Source: an uncultured Pelagibacteraceae bacterium (GTDB taxonomy: Bacteria > Pseudomonadota > Alphaproteobacteria > Pelagibacterales > Pelagibacteraceae). From it: a stretch of DNA of 64,000 nucleotides. Below are positions 20,140-31,742 of this stretch, piece after piece. The stretch spans positions 94,617-158,616 of the forward strand of contig CACPOL010000002.1 in assembly GCA_902635545.1 (NCBI GenBank). Direction: 5' to 3'. The notes beneath the pieces were generated by a model. That model was given only the letters and a program-made list of their open reading frames with translations, was not told the DNA's origin and did not search any database. Made by a program: the position numbers and the translations under genes. The first letter of the stretch is position 1. Each line of letters opens with the position of its first letter.

Positions 20140-21297
20140 ATGTCATCAAATTTAAAAGTGCTGCAGGTTATACCTAGACTAGGTTATGGAGGTGCTGAAA
20201 CTGGTTGTTATGATTTAGCTCATTATTTACCTGAAAATAATTGTAAGTCTTATATAATTACTAGTAGCGGAGAATTATTAAAGTATGTTGATAAAAAAAA
20301 AGTAAAATTAATAAGATTACCTGTACATAGTAAAAATCCAATTTTGATATTTATTAACTCTATAATTATAGTATTTATTATTTTATTGTTAGATATTTCA
20401 ATTGTTCATGCCAGAAGTCGTGCCCCTGCTTGGTCTTGTTTTTTTGCAACTAAAATCACAAGAAGAAAATTTGTGACTACTTTTCACGGAACTTATAGAT
20501 TTAATAGTCCATTAAAAAAATTCTATAATTCTGTGATGGTTAAATCAGATTTAATTATTGCGGGCTCTAATTTTATTTTTTCCCATATTAATGAAAATTA
20601 TTCAAAATATCTGAATAAAAAAAAAAGATTTTTAGTTATATTCAGAGGAATAAATACAGACTATTTTGATTCATCAACCACTTTAGAAAGTGATGAAAAT
20701 AAATTATTATTAAATTGGGAAATTAATAATAGAGAAAAAAAAATAATTCTAATGCCTGGTAGACTTACTTCTTGGAAGGGCCAAGAAATATTTATTGAGG
20801 CTTTAAGTCTTGTAAATAAAGAAGTTGGTTATGACGCTTTTTTTGGAATAATATTGGGCAGTGATCAAGGTAGAGATGTTTATAAGAAAAAACTTGTAAG
20901 GTTAGCAGAACAACATCGTTTAAATAAGTCTATAAAATTTATATCTCATTGTAAAAACATGGCTCTAGCTTATAAAGTTTCAGATATTGTAGTTTCAGCT
21001 TCTGTTGAACCAGAGGCCTTTGGTAGAGTTGCAGTAGAAGCACAATCAATGGAAAAACCAATTATTGCAAGTAATATAGGAGGGTCCAATGAAACTTTGA
21101 TAAATAACAAAACTGGTTTTTTGTTTGATTCTGGCGATGCAAGATCATTAAGTAAGAAAATTTTACAGGTTTTAAATACGGATCAATCAATATTGAAATC
21201 TATGGGTGTTGAAGGTAGAAAAAATGTAGTAAAAAAATTTAATGTTGAAAAAATGTGTTATTCTACTTATTCAGAGTATAAAAAATTATTAAAATAA
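20140..21297 (+). CDS. Glycosyltransferase family 4
   Basis: VIPRLGYGGAETGCYDLA; MPGRLTSWKGQEIFIEAL; EPEAFGRVAVEAQSMEKPIIAS. Confidence 0.92.
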   Translation: MSSNLKVLQVIPRLGYGGAETGCYDLAHYLPENNCKSYIITSSGELLKYVDKKKVKLIRLPVHSKNPILIFINSIIIVFIILLLDISIVHARSRAPAWSCFFATKITRRKFVTTFHGTYRFNSPLKKFYNSVMVKSDLIIAGSNFIFSHINENYSKYLNKKKRFLVIFRGINTDYFDSSTTLESDENKLLLNWEINNREKKIILMPGRLTSWKGQEIFIEALSLVNKEVGYDAFFGIILGSDQGRDVYKKKLVRLAEQHRLNKSIKFISHCKNMALAYKVSDIVVSASVEPEAFGRVAVEAQSMEKPIIASNIGGSNETLINNKTGFLFDSGDARSLSKKILQVLNTDQSILKSMGVEGRKNVVKKFNVEKMCYSTYSEYKKLLK

Positions 21298-23217
21298 ATG
21301 CCTATTATAAAATTAACAGATGGAAATACTTTAAATTTCTCTAAAAAAATTTCTGGATTGGAGGTTGCAGAAAAGATAAGCAAGTCCTTAGCTAAACAAG
21401 CCTTAATAATGAGTATTGATGGTGAGTTAAAGGATTTAAGTTTTATAATATCCAAAGATTGTTCAATAAAAATTTTTACCTCAAAAGATGCTGAGGGATT
21501 AGAAGTTATTAGGCATGATACTGCACATATTATGGCTATGGCGGTTCAAGAGTTGTATCCGGGAACACAGGTCACTATTGGACCAGTGATAGAGAATGGT
21601 TTTTATTACGATTTTGCAAGAAAGGAACCCTTCACAAGTGATGATCTAAAAAAAATTGAAAAAAGGATGTCGGAAATAGTTGATAGAGATGTTAAAACAA
21701 GAAGAGAGGTATGGAAAAGAGAAAAAGCCATTAGTCATTTTAAAAAGATTGGTGAAAAATATAAAGCTGAAATAATTGAGAGTATCCCAAAAAATGAAGA
21801 ACTTTCTATTTATCATCATGGAGATACCTGGCATGATTTGTGTCGAGGCCCACATTTAGAGTCTTCAAGTAAAATTGGTAAAGCTTTTAAATTGACTAAA
21901 GTTGCCGGAGCTTATTGGAGGGGTGATTCAAATAATGAAATGCTTCAAAGAATTTATGGAACTAGTTGGCCGACACAAAAACAATTAGATGAATATTTGA
22001 AAAGAATAGAAGAAGCAGAAAAAAGAGACCATAGAAAACTTGGTAAAGAAATGGATTTATTTCATTTCAGAGAAGAGAGTCCCGGATCAGTATTTTGGCA
22101 CGAAAAAGGTTGGAACTTATTTCAAAAATTAATTTCTTACATGAGGGCAAAGCAGGACGAAGCAGGCTATAAAGAAATAAATACCCCTGAAATATTAGAT
22201 CGTTCATTATGGGAGAAATCTGGCCATTGGGAAAAATTTGGTGCAAACATGTACACTTCAACTACTCCTGACGATAAAGTGTTTGCAATTAAACCAATGA
22301 ATTGTCCAGGGTGTGTCCAAGTTTTTAATCAAGGTCTTAAAAGTTACAGAGATTTACCATTAAAAATGTCTGAGTTCGGAAAAGTTCATAGATATGAACC
22401 CTCAGGAGCTCTTCATGGACTTTTAAGAGTAAGAGCATTTACACAAGATGATGCGCATATTTTTTGTACAGAGGAACAAATCACTGAAGAATGTTTGAGT
22501 GTAACAAATTTGATTTTAAAAATTTATAGAGATTTAGGATTTGAAAATGTACTTTTAAAGTACTCTGATCGACCAGATCTAAGAGTTGGAGATGATAGTG
22601 TTTGGGATAAATCAGAAAAAGCTTTGTTGGAAGCAATAAAAGCTACTAAACTAGAATATTCAGTAAATAAAGGAGAAGGTGCATTTTACGGTCCAAAGAT
22701 TGAATTTGTTTTAAGAGATGCAATAGGAAGAGACTGGCAATGTGGAACGTTGCAAGTGGATTTAAATTTACCTGGACGTCTTGGCGCTTCATTTATAGAC
22801 AAAGATGGATCAAAAAAAATTCCAGTAATGTTACATAGAGCTTTATTTGGATCTTTAGAAAGATTTATAGGTATTTTAATCGAAAACTATGCTGGCAAAC
22901 TTCCTTTTTGGATTTCACCTTTACAAGCAGTCGTTATTCCTGTTTCAAGTGACTTTGATGACTATGCAAAAGAAGTAAACCAAAACTTAAAGAAAAATGG
23001 TATATCGTCTCTTGTAGATTTAAAAAATCATAACTTAAATTACAAAATAAGGGAACATTCTTTATCAAAGATACCAATTCTACTCATATGTGGAAAAAAA
23101 GAAGTTGACACTAACACAGTAACTATTAGAAGATTGGACTCTAGTAAACAAGAAAATATGGATTTAAATTTATTCGTAAAAAAACATTCTGCTTTAAATA
23201 AAGCATTTTATAATTAA
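21298..23217 (+). CDS. thrS: Threonyl-tRNA synthetase
   Basis: TGS domain, HDTAHIMAMAVQELYP, MNCPGCVQVFN, FYGPKIEFVLRDAIGRDWQCGT. Confidence 0.97.
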   Translation: MPIIKLTDGNTLNFSKKISGLEVAEKISKSLAKQALIMSIDGELKDLSFIISKDCSIKIFTSKDAEGLEVIRHDTAHIMAMAVQELYPGTQVTIGPVIENGFYYDFARKEPFTSDDLKKIEKRMSEIVDRDVKTRREVWKREKAISHFKKIGEKYKAEIIESIPKNEELSIYHHGDTWHDLCRGPHLESSSKIGKAFKLTKVAGAYWRGDSNNEMLQRIYGTSWPTQKQLDEYLKRIEEAEKRDHRKLGKEMDLFHFREESPGSVFWHEKGWNLFQKLISYMRAKQDEAGYKEINTPEILDRSLWEKSGHWEKFGANMYTSTTPDDKVFAIKPMNCPGCVQVFNQGLKSYRDLPLKMSEFGKVHRYEPSGALHGLLRVRAFTQDDAHIFCTEEQITEECLSVTNLILKIYRDLGFENVLLKYSDRPDLRVGDDSVWDKSEKALLEAIKATKLEYSVNKGEGAFYGPKIEFVLRDAIGRDWQCGTLQVDLNLPGRLGASFIDKDGSKKIPVMLHRALFGSLERFIGILIENYAGKLPFWISPLQAVVIPVSSDFDDYAKEVNQNLKKNGISSLVDLKNHNLNYKIREHSLSKIPILLICGKKEVDTNTVTIRRLDSSKQENMDLNLFVKKHSALNKAFYN

Positions 23218-23763
23218 GTGGCAGATTTTAAACAAAATTACTTTCAAAGAAGATCAAAAGACAGAGGACCTAGATCCAACAATAGAATTTCCTCACCAGA
23301 AGTGCAAGTTATAGAAAATGATGGAAAAAATCTTGGTATAATAAATACTAACGAAGCAATCTCGTTAGCTAAGAGCAAAGGTTTAGATCTTATAGAAATT
23401 GCGCCAAATGCAAATCCACCTGTATGTAAAATTATGGATATGGGTAAATACAAATATGATGCTCAAAAAAAAGCAAATATAGCAAAAAAAAAACAAAAAA
23501 TAGTTTCATTAAAAGAAATTAAAATGAGACCTGTTACAGAAACACACGATTACGAATTCAAGGTAAAGAATGCTAAAAAATTTATTTTGAAAGGTGACAA
23601 GGTTAAATTTACTATAAGGTTTAAAGGAAGAGAATTGCAACATTCTCATTTAGGCAGTGAATTAATGAATAAGATTAAAGAAGATATGAAAGATATTGGT
23701 AAGGTTGAATTAGATCCAAAATTTGATGGCAAGCAAATGATTATGGTTATTCAGCCTTTATAA
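23218..23763 (+). CDS. infC: Translation initiation factor IF-3, GTG start
   Basis: NLGIINTNEAISLAKSKGLDLIEIAPNANPPVCKIMDMGKYKY. Confidence 0.96.
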   Translation: MADFKQNYFQRRSKDRGPRSNNRISSPEVQVIENDGKNLGIINTNEAISLAKSKGLDLIEIAPNANPPVCKIMDMGKYKYDAQKKANIAKKKQKIVSLKEIKMRPVTETHDYEFKVKNAKKFILKGDKVKFTIRFKGRELQHSHLGSELMNKIKEDMKDIGKVELDPKFDGKQMIMVIQPL

Positions 23764-23776
23764 GCTTTATTATTGG

Positions 23777-23793
23777 TTGTAAAATATTTACAA
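23777..23793. promoter_or_regulatory. 7-bp perfect palindrome TTGTAAA-ATA-TTTACAA upstream of rpmI
   Basis: Seen directly in the 53-nt infC-rpmI intergenic region. Confidence 0.3.
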
Positions 23794-23816
23794 TGTTTGT
23801 ATAACTCCGCAGAAAT

Positions 23817-24023
23817 ATGCCAAAATTAAAAACAAAAAGTTCAGCAAAAAAAAGATTTAAAATTACAGCTAAAGGCAAAGTAATAATGGCTCAAGCTGGA
23901 AAACGTCATGGTATGATAAAGAGGTCAAATTCACAAATTAGGAAACTTAGAGGCACTACTGTAATGTCAAAGCAGGATGGCAAAATTGTAAAATCATACA
24001 TGCCATATAACTTAAGAGGATAA
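23817..24023 (+). CDS. rpmI: 50S ribosomal protein L35
   Basis: [22 protein letters not shown]. Confidence 0.97.
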   Translation: MPKLKTKSSAKKRFKITAKGKVIMAQAGKRHGMIKRSNSQIRKLRGTTVMSKQDGKIVKSYMPYNLRG

Positions 24024-24024
24024 A

Positions 24025-24381
24025 ATGGCTAGAGTTAAAAGAGGTGTAACAAGTCGAGCTAAACATAAAAAAGTTCTTAAAACTGTAAAAGGTCAATGGG
24101 GTAGAAGAAAAAGCACGATTAGAGTCGCTAAACAAGCGATGGAAAAAGCAATGCAATATGCATATAGAGATCGCAGAAATAAAAAGAGAGAATTCAAATC
24201 TTTGTGGATACAAAGGATAAACGCTGGTGTGAGAGCTGAGGGTTTAACTTATTCTAGGTTTATTAATGGTTTAAACAAATGTGGAATAAAGATTGATAGA
24301 AAAATTCTAGCTGAGATAGCGTACGATAGCCCAGAAGCCTTTAAAACTATCGTTCAAAAAGCACAATCTGCTTTAAATTAA
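24025..24381 (+). CDS. rplT: 50S ribosomal protein L20
   Basis: [30 protein letters not shown]... Confidence 0.97.
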   Translation: MARVKRGVTSRAKHKKVLKTVKGQWGRRKSTIRVAKQAMEKAMQYAYRDRRNKKREFKSLWIQRINAGVRAEGLTYSRFINGLNKCGIKIDRKILAEIAYDSPEAFKTIVQKAQSALN

Positions 24382-24424
24382 TCTTCACTATTGTTTTATT
24401 CTGCTGAAGAAATAATCTATAAAG

Positions 24425-25492
24425 ATGTCTGATCTTAAAAAAATAAAAGATAATTTTTTTTCAAAACTAAATCAAAATTTAGGTCTATCTGAAATTAATC
24501 AAATCAAATCTGATTTATTTGGAAAAAATGGATTAATTTCCTCTCAATTTAAAAAAATTGGATCGATTAATGAATCTGAAAGAAAAAAATTTGCTTCTGA
24601 ATTAAATATTTTGAAAGATGAGCTCCAAGATTTAATAGACTCAAAAATTAACGATATTAAAAAAGATGAAATAAACAGAAAATTAGAAAAAGAAAAAATT
24701 GATGTCACTTTACCCGAAAGATCTTTTGTTAGAGGTAAAATCCATCCAGTTTCTCAAACAATTGATGAAATATCTGCAATCTTCTCAGAAATAGGTTTTA
24801 GTATTGAAGAGGGGCCCGATATTGAAAATGAATATAATAATTTTACAGCTTTAAATACGCCAGATAACCATCCCGCAAGAGATATGCACGACACATTCTA
24901 TTTAGATAAAAAGAAAGAAAAATTATTAAGAACTCATACATCTCCAGTTCAAATTAGAACAATGTTAAAAGATAATCCACCTTTTAAAATAATAGCACCT
25001 GGTAGAACCTATAGATCTGATAGTGACCAAACACATTCTCCAATGTTCCATCAAGTTGAAGGTCTTCATATAGATAAAAATATAAATATGGGGGATCTTA
25101 AGGGATGTTTAAATTATTTTATTAAAGAATTTTTTGAAGTTGAAAAAATAAAAATGAGATTTCGACCAAGCCATTTCCCTTTTACAGAGCCTTCAGCTGA
25201 GGTTGACATTGGCTATGAAATTAAGGATGGAAAGATAGTTATTGGTGAAGGTGATAAATGGTTAGAAATTTTGGGATGTGGAATGGTACATCCTAAAGTT
25301 TTAAAAAACGTAAACGTAGATCCTTTAAAGTATCAAGGCTATGCGTTTGGTATTGGGATTGATCGATTAGCAATGCTGAAATATGGTATTAATGATCTTA
25401 GATCCTTTTTTGAATGTGACTATAGATGGTTAAGTCATTTTGGATTTGATCCGTTAGATGTACCAACAAATTACAGGGGATTAAGTAGATGA
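24425..25492 (+). CDS. pheS: Phenylalanyl-tRNA synthetase alpha subunit
   Basis: [41 protein letters not shown]. Confidence 0.97.
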   Translation: MSDLKKIKDNFFSKLNQNLGLSEINQIKSDLFGKNGLISSQFKKIGSINESERKKFASELNILKDELQDLIDSKINDIKKDEINRKLEKEKIDVTLPERSFVRGKIHPVSQTIDEISAIFSEIGFSIEEGPDIENEYNNFTALNTPDNHPARDMHDTFYLDKKKEKLLRTHTSPVQIRTMLKDNPPFKIIAPGRTYRSDSDQTHSPMFHQVEGLHIDKNINMGDLKGCLNYFIKEFFEVEKIKMRFRPSHFPFTEPSAEVDIGYEIKDGKIVIGEGDKWLEILGCGMVHPKVLKNVNVDPLKYQGYAFGIGIDRLAMLKYGINDLRSFFECDYRWLSHFGFDPLDVPTNYRGLSR

Positions 25493-27903
25493 AAATTACT
25501 TTTGATTGGTTAAAAGAACATCTTCAAACAAAAAATTCAGAAAATCAGCTTTTAAATAAATTGACAGATATTGGTTTAGAAGTAGAAGGAGTGGAAAATA
25601 CTTTTTCTAGTTTAGAAAAGTTTGTAGTAGCAAAAATTTTAAAAACCGAAAAACATCCAAATGCAGATAGATTAAAAGTTTGTGATGTAGATATTGGTGA
25701 AAGAAAAATGGTAAAAGTTGTCTGTGGGGCTAAAAATGCAGCAGATGGACTTATAACAATCTATGCTCCCCCTGAATCAATAATACCTAAAAATAAGATT
25801 AAACTTTCCGTAACAGAGATAAGAGGAGTAACTTCCTATGGTATGCTTTGCTCTGAGTCTGAGCTTAATTTATCTGATGAAAGTGATGGAATATGTGAGC
25901 TTAATCAAAAACTTTTCAAAAATAAAATTGGAAAAAAATATTTTGATAAAAAAAATCGGTCTAATTTGATTGATTTATCAATTACACCTAATAGACCAGA
26001 TTGTTTAGGAGTAAGAGGTATTGCAAGAGATTTAGCTACTGCTGGATTTGGAAAACTTAAAATAAATAAAAATGATAAAATTAGCTCAAAAAGCAAACAA
26101 AAAATAAGTGTTAAAATTAGAAAAGAAAAAAATCAAGGTTGTTTGAGTTTTGGGAGCTGCTTAGTGACTAATGTTAAAAATATTGAGAGTCCTAAATGGT
26201 TGAAAGATAAACTAATTTCGGTTGGTCAAAAACCCATTTCAGCAATTGTAGACATAACAAATTATGTAATGCTAGATTTAAATAGACCTTTACATGCATA
26301 CGATGCCGATAAAATCAAAAAAGGAATAGTTGTTAGAAATTCCAAAAAAGGTGAAAGTTTTAAAGCTTTAGATAATAAAGAATATCATCTTCAAGAGGGT
26401 ATGTGTGTTATTTCAGATGATGCAGGGGTACTTGGTTTAGGAGGTATTATTGGTGGCACAAGATCAGGAACAGAATTTGATACTAAGAATGTGTTAATCG
26501 AGTCTGCATACTTTGAACCCAGATCAATAAGAAGAACATCAAAAAAATTAAATATTGATACAGATGCGAAATTTAGATTTGAGAGAGGTATAGATCCATT
26601 ATCGATTAAAGAAGGATTAATTAAAGCTGCAAGTTTGATTAAAAAAATTTGTGGTGGTGAAATTAGTAAAATAGACATACAAAAAATACACAATTATCAA
26701 GAAAAGATTATTAAATTTGAAATAAAATTATTTGAAAAAATTACAGGATTTAAAATTTCAATTAAAGAGATTTTAAAAATTTTGATAGATTTAGGTTTTA
26801 AGACTAAGTTGAGTAAAAATTTTCTAAAATTATCAGTTCCATCTTGGAGGCCAGATATTGAACAACCTATTGACATAGTTGAGGAGTTGGTAAGGATCCA
26901 TGGGTATGATAAGATAAAAAAAATTGATCCGGTAAAAAAAAGATCTAAACCAACTTTAAATAAAACGCAGAGATTATTTCACTTTTTACAAAGATCTATT
27001 GCTTCCAAAGGTTTTCAGGAGGCCATTACGTGGTCATTCACTAACTCCAAAATTAATAATTTGTTCAAATCAAGTATGAAAGACATTGAAATAGTTAATC
27101 CTATAAGCTCAGATTTAAATGTTTTAAGAAATTCAATCTTTTCAAATTTAATAATTTATTTAAATAAGAATCTAGACAGAGGTATAAAAGATCTCTCTTT
27201 ATTTGAAATTGGACCAGTATTTTATGGATCAAATCCAGGTGATCAAGAAACAGTAATTGGTGGCTTGCGTTCTGGAAAAGTCTCAAGATTGTCTTGGATA
27301 GATAAAGAGAGAGAAGTTGATATTTTTGATGTTAAAAAAGATGTTATACAGACTTTAGAAGAAATAGGATATTCTAAATCAAAAATTTTTGTAGATACAA
27401 AAACACCTAATTATTATCACCCAGGCAAATCTGGTCGAATTTTTTTAAATAAAGAAAACAAGGAGAAGGTAGCAGCATATTTTGGTGAAATTCATCCAAA
27501 TATTTTGAAGGAAATTGATATCAAAACTGAAGCCCTAGTAGGGTTTGAAATATTTTTAGAAAATTTAAAGAGACCAAAAAAATTACTTAAAGATCAAAAA
27601 ACTAAGTATCAGGTATCTGATTTTCAAAAATCAGAAAGAGATTTTGCATTTATAATTAATAAAAATTTTGAGTCTCAGCAATTAATACAAATTATTTCTG
27701 AAATTGATAAAGATCTTATAAAAGATGTAAATATATTTGATACTTATGAGGGTGAAAACATTCCAATAGATAAAAAATCAATAGCATTAAACGTTACTAT
27801 TCAATCAATGAATAAAACTTTAAATGATGAGGATTTAGAAAAAATAAATAAATTGATCATCAATACTGTTGAAACTAAGACTGGTGCAAAAATTAGATCT
27901 TAA
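25489..27903 (+). CDS. pheT: Phenylalanyl-tRNA synthetase beta subunit
   Basis: [16 protein letters not shown]/tRNA-binding [34 protein letters not shown]; overlaps pheS by 4 nt. Confidence 0.97.
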   Translation: MKITFDWLKEHLQTKNSENQLLNKLTDIGLEVEGVENTFSSLEKFVVAKILKTEKHPNADRLKVCDVDIGERKMVKVVCGAKNAADGLITIYAPPESIIPKNKIKLSVTEIRGVTSYGMLCSESELNLSDESDGICELNQKLFKNKIGKKYFDKKNRSNLIDLSITPNRPDCLGVRGIARDLATAGFGKLKINKNDKISSKSKQKISVKIRKEKNQGCLSFGSCLVTNVKNIESPKWLKDKLISVGQKPISAIVDITNYVMLDLNRPLHAYDADKIKKGIVVRNSKKGESFKALDNKEYHLQEGMCVISDDAGVLGLGGIIGGTRSGTEFDTKNVLIESAYFEPRSIRRTSKKLNIDTDAKFRFERGIDPLSIKEGLIKAASLIKKICGGEISKIDIQKIHNYQEKIIKFEIKLFEKITGFKISIKEILKILIDLGFKTKLSKNFLKLSVPSWRPDIEQPIDIVEELVRIHGYDKIKKIDPVKKRSKPTLNKTQRLFHFLQRSIASKGFQEAITWSFTNSKINNLFKSSMKDIEIVNPISSDLNVLRNSIFSNLIIYLNKNLDRGIKDLSLFEIGPVFYGSNPGDQETVIGGLRSGKVSRLSWIDKEREVDIFDVKKDVIQTLEEIGYSKSKIFVDTKTPNYYHPGKSGRIFLNKENKEKVAAYFGEIHPNILKEIDIKTEALVGFEIFLENLKRPKKLLKDQKTKYQVSDFQKSERDFAFIINKNFESQQLIQIISEIDKDLIKDVNIFDTYEGENIPIDKKSIALNVTIQSMNKTLNDEDLEKINKLIINTVETKTGAKIRS

Positions 27904-27908
27904 GAATT

Positions 27909-29717
27909 ATGTCAACAATTGATAATATAAGAAATTTTTCAATAATAGCACATATCGATCATGGAAAATCCACTATCGCTGATAGAATAATTCATAAATG
28001 TGGCGGTCTTACAGAGAGAGAGATGAAAGCTCAAGTTTTAGACTCTATGGACATTGAGCGCGAAAGAGGAATAACAATTAAAGCTCAAACAGTAAAATTA
28101 ACTTATAAATCAAAAAATGGAAAAGTTTATATATTAAATATAATTGATACTCCAGGGCACGTAGATTTTAGCTATGAGGTTAGCAGGTCATTATATGCTT
28201 GTGAAGGATCTATTTTAATTGTTGATAGTACTCAGGGAGTTGAAGCACAAACTCTTGCTAATGTTTATCAAGCTTTAGATATCAATCATGAAATAATACC
28301 TGTATTAAATAAAATAGATTTACCAGCATCTGATATTGAAAAAACAAAAAACCAAATAGAGGATGTGATAGGTATTGAAACCAGTAATGCGGTTCCAACT
28401 TCTGGTAAAACTGGAGAGGGGATTGAGGAAATATTAGAAAAAATTATTAAGATATTACCTGGACCACAAGGAAATAAAAAAGATGTTTTAAAATGTTTAC
28501 TAGTTGATAGCTGGTATGACACTTATTTAGGTGTTGTTATTTTAGTAAGAGTTATTGATGGAAAAATTTATAAAAATATGAAAATTAAAATGATGTCAAC
28601 AAACCGTGATTATATTGTTGAAAAGGTTGGGGTTTTTACTCCTAAAGCGAAAGATGTGGAGGAGTTAGGTGCAGGTGAAATTGGATTCATAACAACTGGA
28701 ATAAAAGTTTTATCTGAGACTAAAGTTGGAGATACTATATGTGATGCCAATAAACCTTTAAAGGGCGCCTTACCTGGATTTAAGCCAAGCAAGCCTGTGG
28801 TTTTTTGTGGATTGTTTCCTGTTGATAGTTCTGAATATCAAAAATTAAAAGATGGTCTGGCTAAGTTGCAACTTAACGATGCAAGTTTTTCTTATGAAGC
28901 AGAGTCGTCATCAGCTTTAGGATTAGGATTTAGATGTGGTTTTTTGGGCTTATTACACTTAGAAATTATCACTGAAAGACTGGAGAGAGAATTCGATGTA
29001 AATTTATTAACTACAACACCAGGTGTTGTTTATAAAGTGCACTTAAATAATGGTAAACAAATTGATTTGCAGAATCCTTCAAGCCTACCCGAACCAAATT
29101 ATATAAAGTTAATAGAAGAGCCTTGGATAAAGGCGACTATCATTACTCCTGATCAATATTTAGGTTCGATTATAAAGTTATGTCAGGATAAAAGAGGAGT
29201 CCAGACAAGTCTAAATTATTCTGGAAATCGAGCAGTTTTAAATTATGAAATTCCATTAAATGAAGTAGTTTTTGATTTTAATGATAGATTAAAGTCTTTG
29301 ACAAGTGGTTATGCAAGTTTTGATTACGAAATTTTAGGATATAGAGAAGGTGATCTTGTTAAATTGGGGATATTGGTAAATGGAGAACCTGTTGATGCTC
29401 TGGCAATGATGATTCATAGAGATTTTGCACAAAAAACTGGAAGAGAAGTTTGTGAAAAATTGAAGGATTTAATTCCAAGGCATAATTTCATGATACCCGT
29501 GCAAGCTGCTATTGGCGGCAAGATTATCGCACGAGAAACCATAAAAGGTTTTAAGAAAGACGTTTTAACAAAGATTCACGGTGGTGGAGCGACTGATAGA
29601 AAAAGAAAATTATTAGAAAAACAAAAAAAAGGTAAAGCTAGATCAAAACAATTTGGTAAAGTGGAAATACCTCAAGAGGCATTTATTGGTGTATTAAAAA
29701 TAAATAAAGAAAGATAA
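27909..29717 (+). CDS. lepA: Elongation factor 4 (LepA)
   Basis: [36 protein letters not shown]-terminal [26 protein letters not shown]. Confidence 0.97.
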   Translation: MSTIDNIRNFSIIAHIDHGKSTIADRIIHKCGGLTEREMKAQVLDSMDIERERGITIKAQTVKLTYKSKNGKVYILNIIDTPGHVDFSYEVSRSLYACEGSILIVDSTQGVEAQTLANVYQALDINHEIIPVLNKIDLPASDIEKTKNQIEDVIGIETSNAVPTSGKTGEGIEEILEKIIKILPGPQGNKKDVLKCLLVDSWYDTYLGVVILVRVIDGKIYKNMKIKMMSTNRDYIVEKVGVFTPKAKDVEELGAGEIGFITTGIKVLSETKVGDTICDANKPLKGALPGFKPSKPVVFCGLFPVDSSEYQKLKDGLAKLQLNDASFSYEAESSSALGLGFRCGFLGLLHLEIITERLEREFDVNLLTTTPGVVYKVHLNNGKQIDLQNPSSLPEPNYIKLIEEPWIKATIITPDQYLGSIIKLCQDKRGVQTSLNYSGNRAVLNYEIPLNEVVFDFNDRLKSLTSGYASFDYEILGYREGDLVKLGILVNGEPVDALAMMIHRDFAQKTGREVCEKLKDLIPRHNFMIPVQAAIGGKIIARETIKGFKKDVLTKIHGGGATDRKRKLLEKQKKGKARSKQFGKVEIPQEAFIGVLKINKER

Positions 29718-30521
29718 ATGAGTAAAATAATTGATTGTATCACATTTTTTGACGAAAATTATATTTTTGATTTTAGGTATAATGTAATTAAAGATTTTGT
29801 AGATTATTTTGTAATCTGTGAGTCAAAATATGATCACAGGGGGAATTTAAAAGATATAAACTTTGATAAACAAAAAAAGTATGATCAATCTAAAATAAAA
29901 CATATAATTTTAAATGAACCATTTCCTAATAACACCAACCCTTGGCAAAACCAAGCTTTACAAAGAGATTATATTCTTGAAAAGTTATCTTTTGCAGATC
30001 CTGAAGATTATATTTTTTTTTCTGATCCAGATGAAATTCCAAACCCTAAGATATTAAAAAACTTTTACCTTAAGAAAAAATATGGAATATTTTTTCAAAA
30101 ATTTTTTAATTATAAATTCAATTTGATTAATAATTATGAAACTCCATGGGAGGGTACAAGAGTTTGTAAAAAAAAATATTTAAAATCTATTGATTTTATG
30201 AGACAAAAAGTAAAGTCTAAAAATATAAACTATAATTTTTTAAGATTTGATAAAGAAAAGAATATTGAGTTATTTCATAACGGTGGATGGCATTTCAATA
30301 ACTTAATGTCAGCCGATAGAATATCAAAAAAATTGAAAACTTTTGCTCATGAAGAATATAGCAATGATAGGTTTTCTTCAGTAGATGTAATAAAAAAAAA
30401 AATTATTGAAAAAAAGGATCTTTTTGAGAGAGGTGAAATTTATAATAAAGTTGAATTAGATGAAAGCTTCCCTGATTACTTGATAAATAATCAGGAAAAA
30501 TTTAAAGAATTTATAATTTAA
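29718..30521 (+). CDS. Glycosyltransferase family 17-like protein
   Basis: IIDCITFFDENYIFDFRYNVIKDFVDYFVICESKYDHRG; FFSDPDEIPNP DxD-like. Confidence 0.8.
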   Translation: MSKIIDCITFFDENYIFDFRYNVIKDFVDYFVICESKYDHRGNLKDINFDKQKKYDQSKIKHIILNEPFPNNTNPWQNQALQRDYILEKLSFADPEDYIFFSDPDEIPNPKILKNFYLKKKYGIFFQKFFNYKFNLINNYETPWEGTRVCKKKYLKSIDFMRQKVKSKNINYNFLRFDKEKNIELFHNGGWHFNNLMSADRISKKLKTFAHEEYSNDRFSSVDVIKKKIIEKKDLFERGEIYNKVELDESFPDYLINNQEKFKEFII

Positions 30522-30527
30522 CGACTT

Positions 30528-30617
30528 GGAGAGATGGCCGAGTGGTTTAAGGCGCACGCTTGGAAAGCGTGTTAAGGGGTAACTCTTTCGTGGGTTCGAA
30601 TCCCACTCTCTCCGCCA
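30528..30617 (+). tRNA. tRNA-Ser (anticodon GGA), CCA encoded
   Basis: GGAGAGATGGCCGAGTGGTTTAAGGCGCACGCTTGGAAAGCGTG...CTCTCTCCGCCA with long variable arm. Confidence 0.96.
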
Positions 30618-30672
30618 CTCATAAATCTTTTACTTAATAAAAAAAAAAGTTAAAGTAATTCAACTTTGCATA

Positions 30673-31737
30673 ATGAAAAAATTTTTTTTTTATATTTTAA
30701 TATTAACTAGTTTAGTTATTTTTATATTATTATTAGATTTTTTAAGTAGTAATTTTTTATTAAATAAAAAAAATTGTTTTTTATTTGAAAAATATTTTTA
30801 TAGTCTTGAAAAAAACTGCTCAGGAACTTACAGATTTAAGTCTAGTTTTCCCTCTAATCGTATTTTTACAGATGAAAAAGGATTAAGAGTACGTAAAAAT
30901 TATAAAAAATTAAACATTGAAACTAATAAAGATATATTTGTATTTGGTGATAGTTTTACTTTTGGTGTAGGATTAGATTACAAGGATACTTATATTGGCC
31001 TTCTGGAAGAAAATTTTAAAGAATATAATTTTTTAAATTTTGCAGTCCCATCTTATAGTCCAAGCGTTTATTTACATAAATTGAATGAAATGATTAATAA
31101 TGGGATTAATCCAGAAAAAATTTTAGTTTTTTTAGATTTGTCAGATGTTTTTGATGAAGCAACAAGATGGAAGTTTGATAGTAGAGTAATGGAGGCAAAA
31201 CTTTTAAATGATGATATTTATAAAAAAAATCAAAAAGTTGATTTTAAAGAAAAAAATTTTAAAATTTTGAAGCAGTTTTCCTCTATTATAAATACAGAGC
31301 TTAGATATATTAGAAATAAGCAAAAAATTAAAAAAAGGATTAAAACTTCAGTTCAGGGAAATTTTACTTATAAAAATTTAGACAATCTTAACACAGGTTT
31401 CTGGAATAGAGAAAAATTTGAATTTGGTATAATTCAGATTAAAACAATCTTTAGTGAGATACAAAAAATTTCTTCACAAAAAAAAATAGAATTATACTTA
31501 ATAATATATCCCTGGGTAGAAACTTTAGAATATGGTCAAGAAAATTTTAATTGGTCAGATTTTTCAAGTGAAATATGTACCAAAAACTGTAAGATAATTG
31601 ATACAATACCATATTTTATAGATTATAAAAAAAAAAATATAAATTGGATGTTTGATTTGTATTTTCCAAACGATGAACATTTTAACGCTTCAGGTAACCA
31701 ATTTTTATTTGAAATTTTAAAAAAGAATATTTTTTAA
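30673..31737 (+). CDS. Membrane-anchored SGNH/GDSL hydrolase-like protein
   Basis: N-terminal TM helix; VFGDSFTFGVGLDYKDTYIGLLEE; C-term FPNDEHFNASGNQFLFEIL (DxxH). Confidence 0.75.
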   Translation: MKKFFFYILILTSLVIFILLLDFLSSNFLLNKKNCFLFEKYFYSLEKNCSGTYRFKSSFPSNRIFTDEKGLRVRKNYKKLNIETNKDIFVFGDSFTFGVGLDYKDTYIGLLEENFKEYNFLNFAVPSYSPSVYLHKLNEMINNGINPEKILVFLDLSDVFDEATRWKFDSRVMEAKLLNDDIYKKNQKVDFKEKNFKILKQFSSIINTELRYIRNKQKIKKRIKTSVQGNFTYKNLDNLNTGFWNREKFEFGIIQIKTIFSEIQKISSQKKIELYLIIYPWVETLEYGQENFNWSDFSSEICTKNCKIIDTIPYFIDYKKKNINWMFDLYFPNDEHFNASGNQFLFEILKKNIF

Positions 31738-31742
31738 AATGT

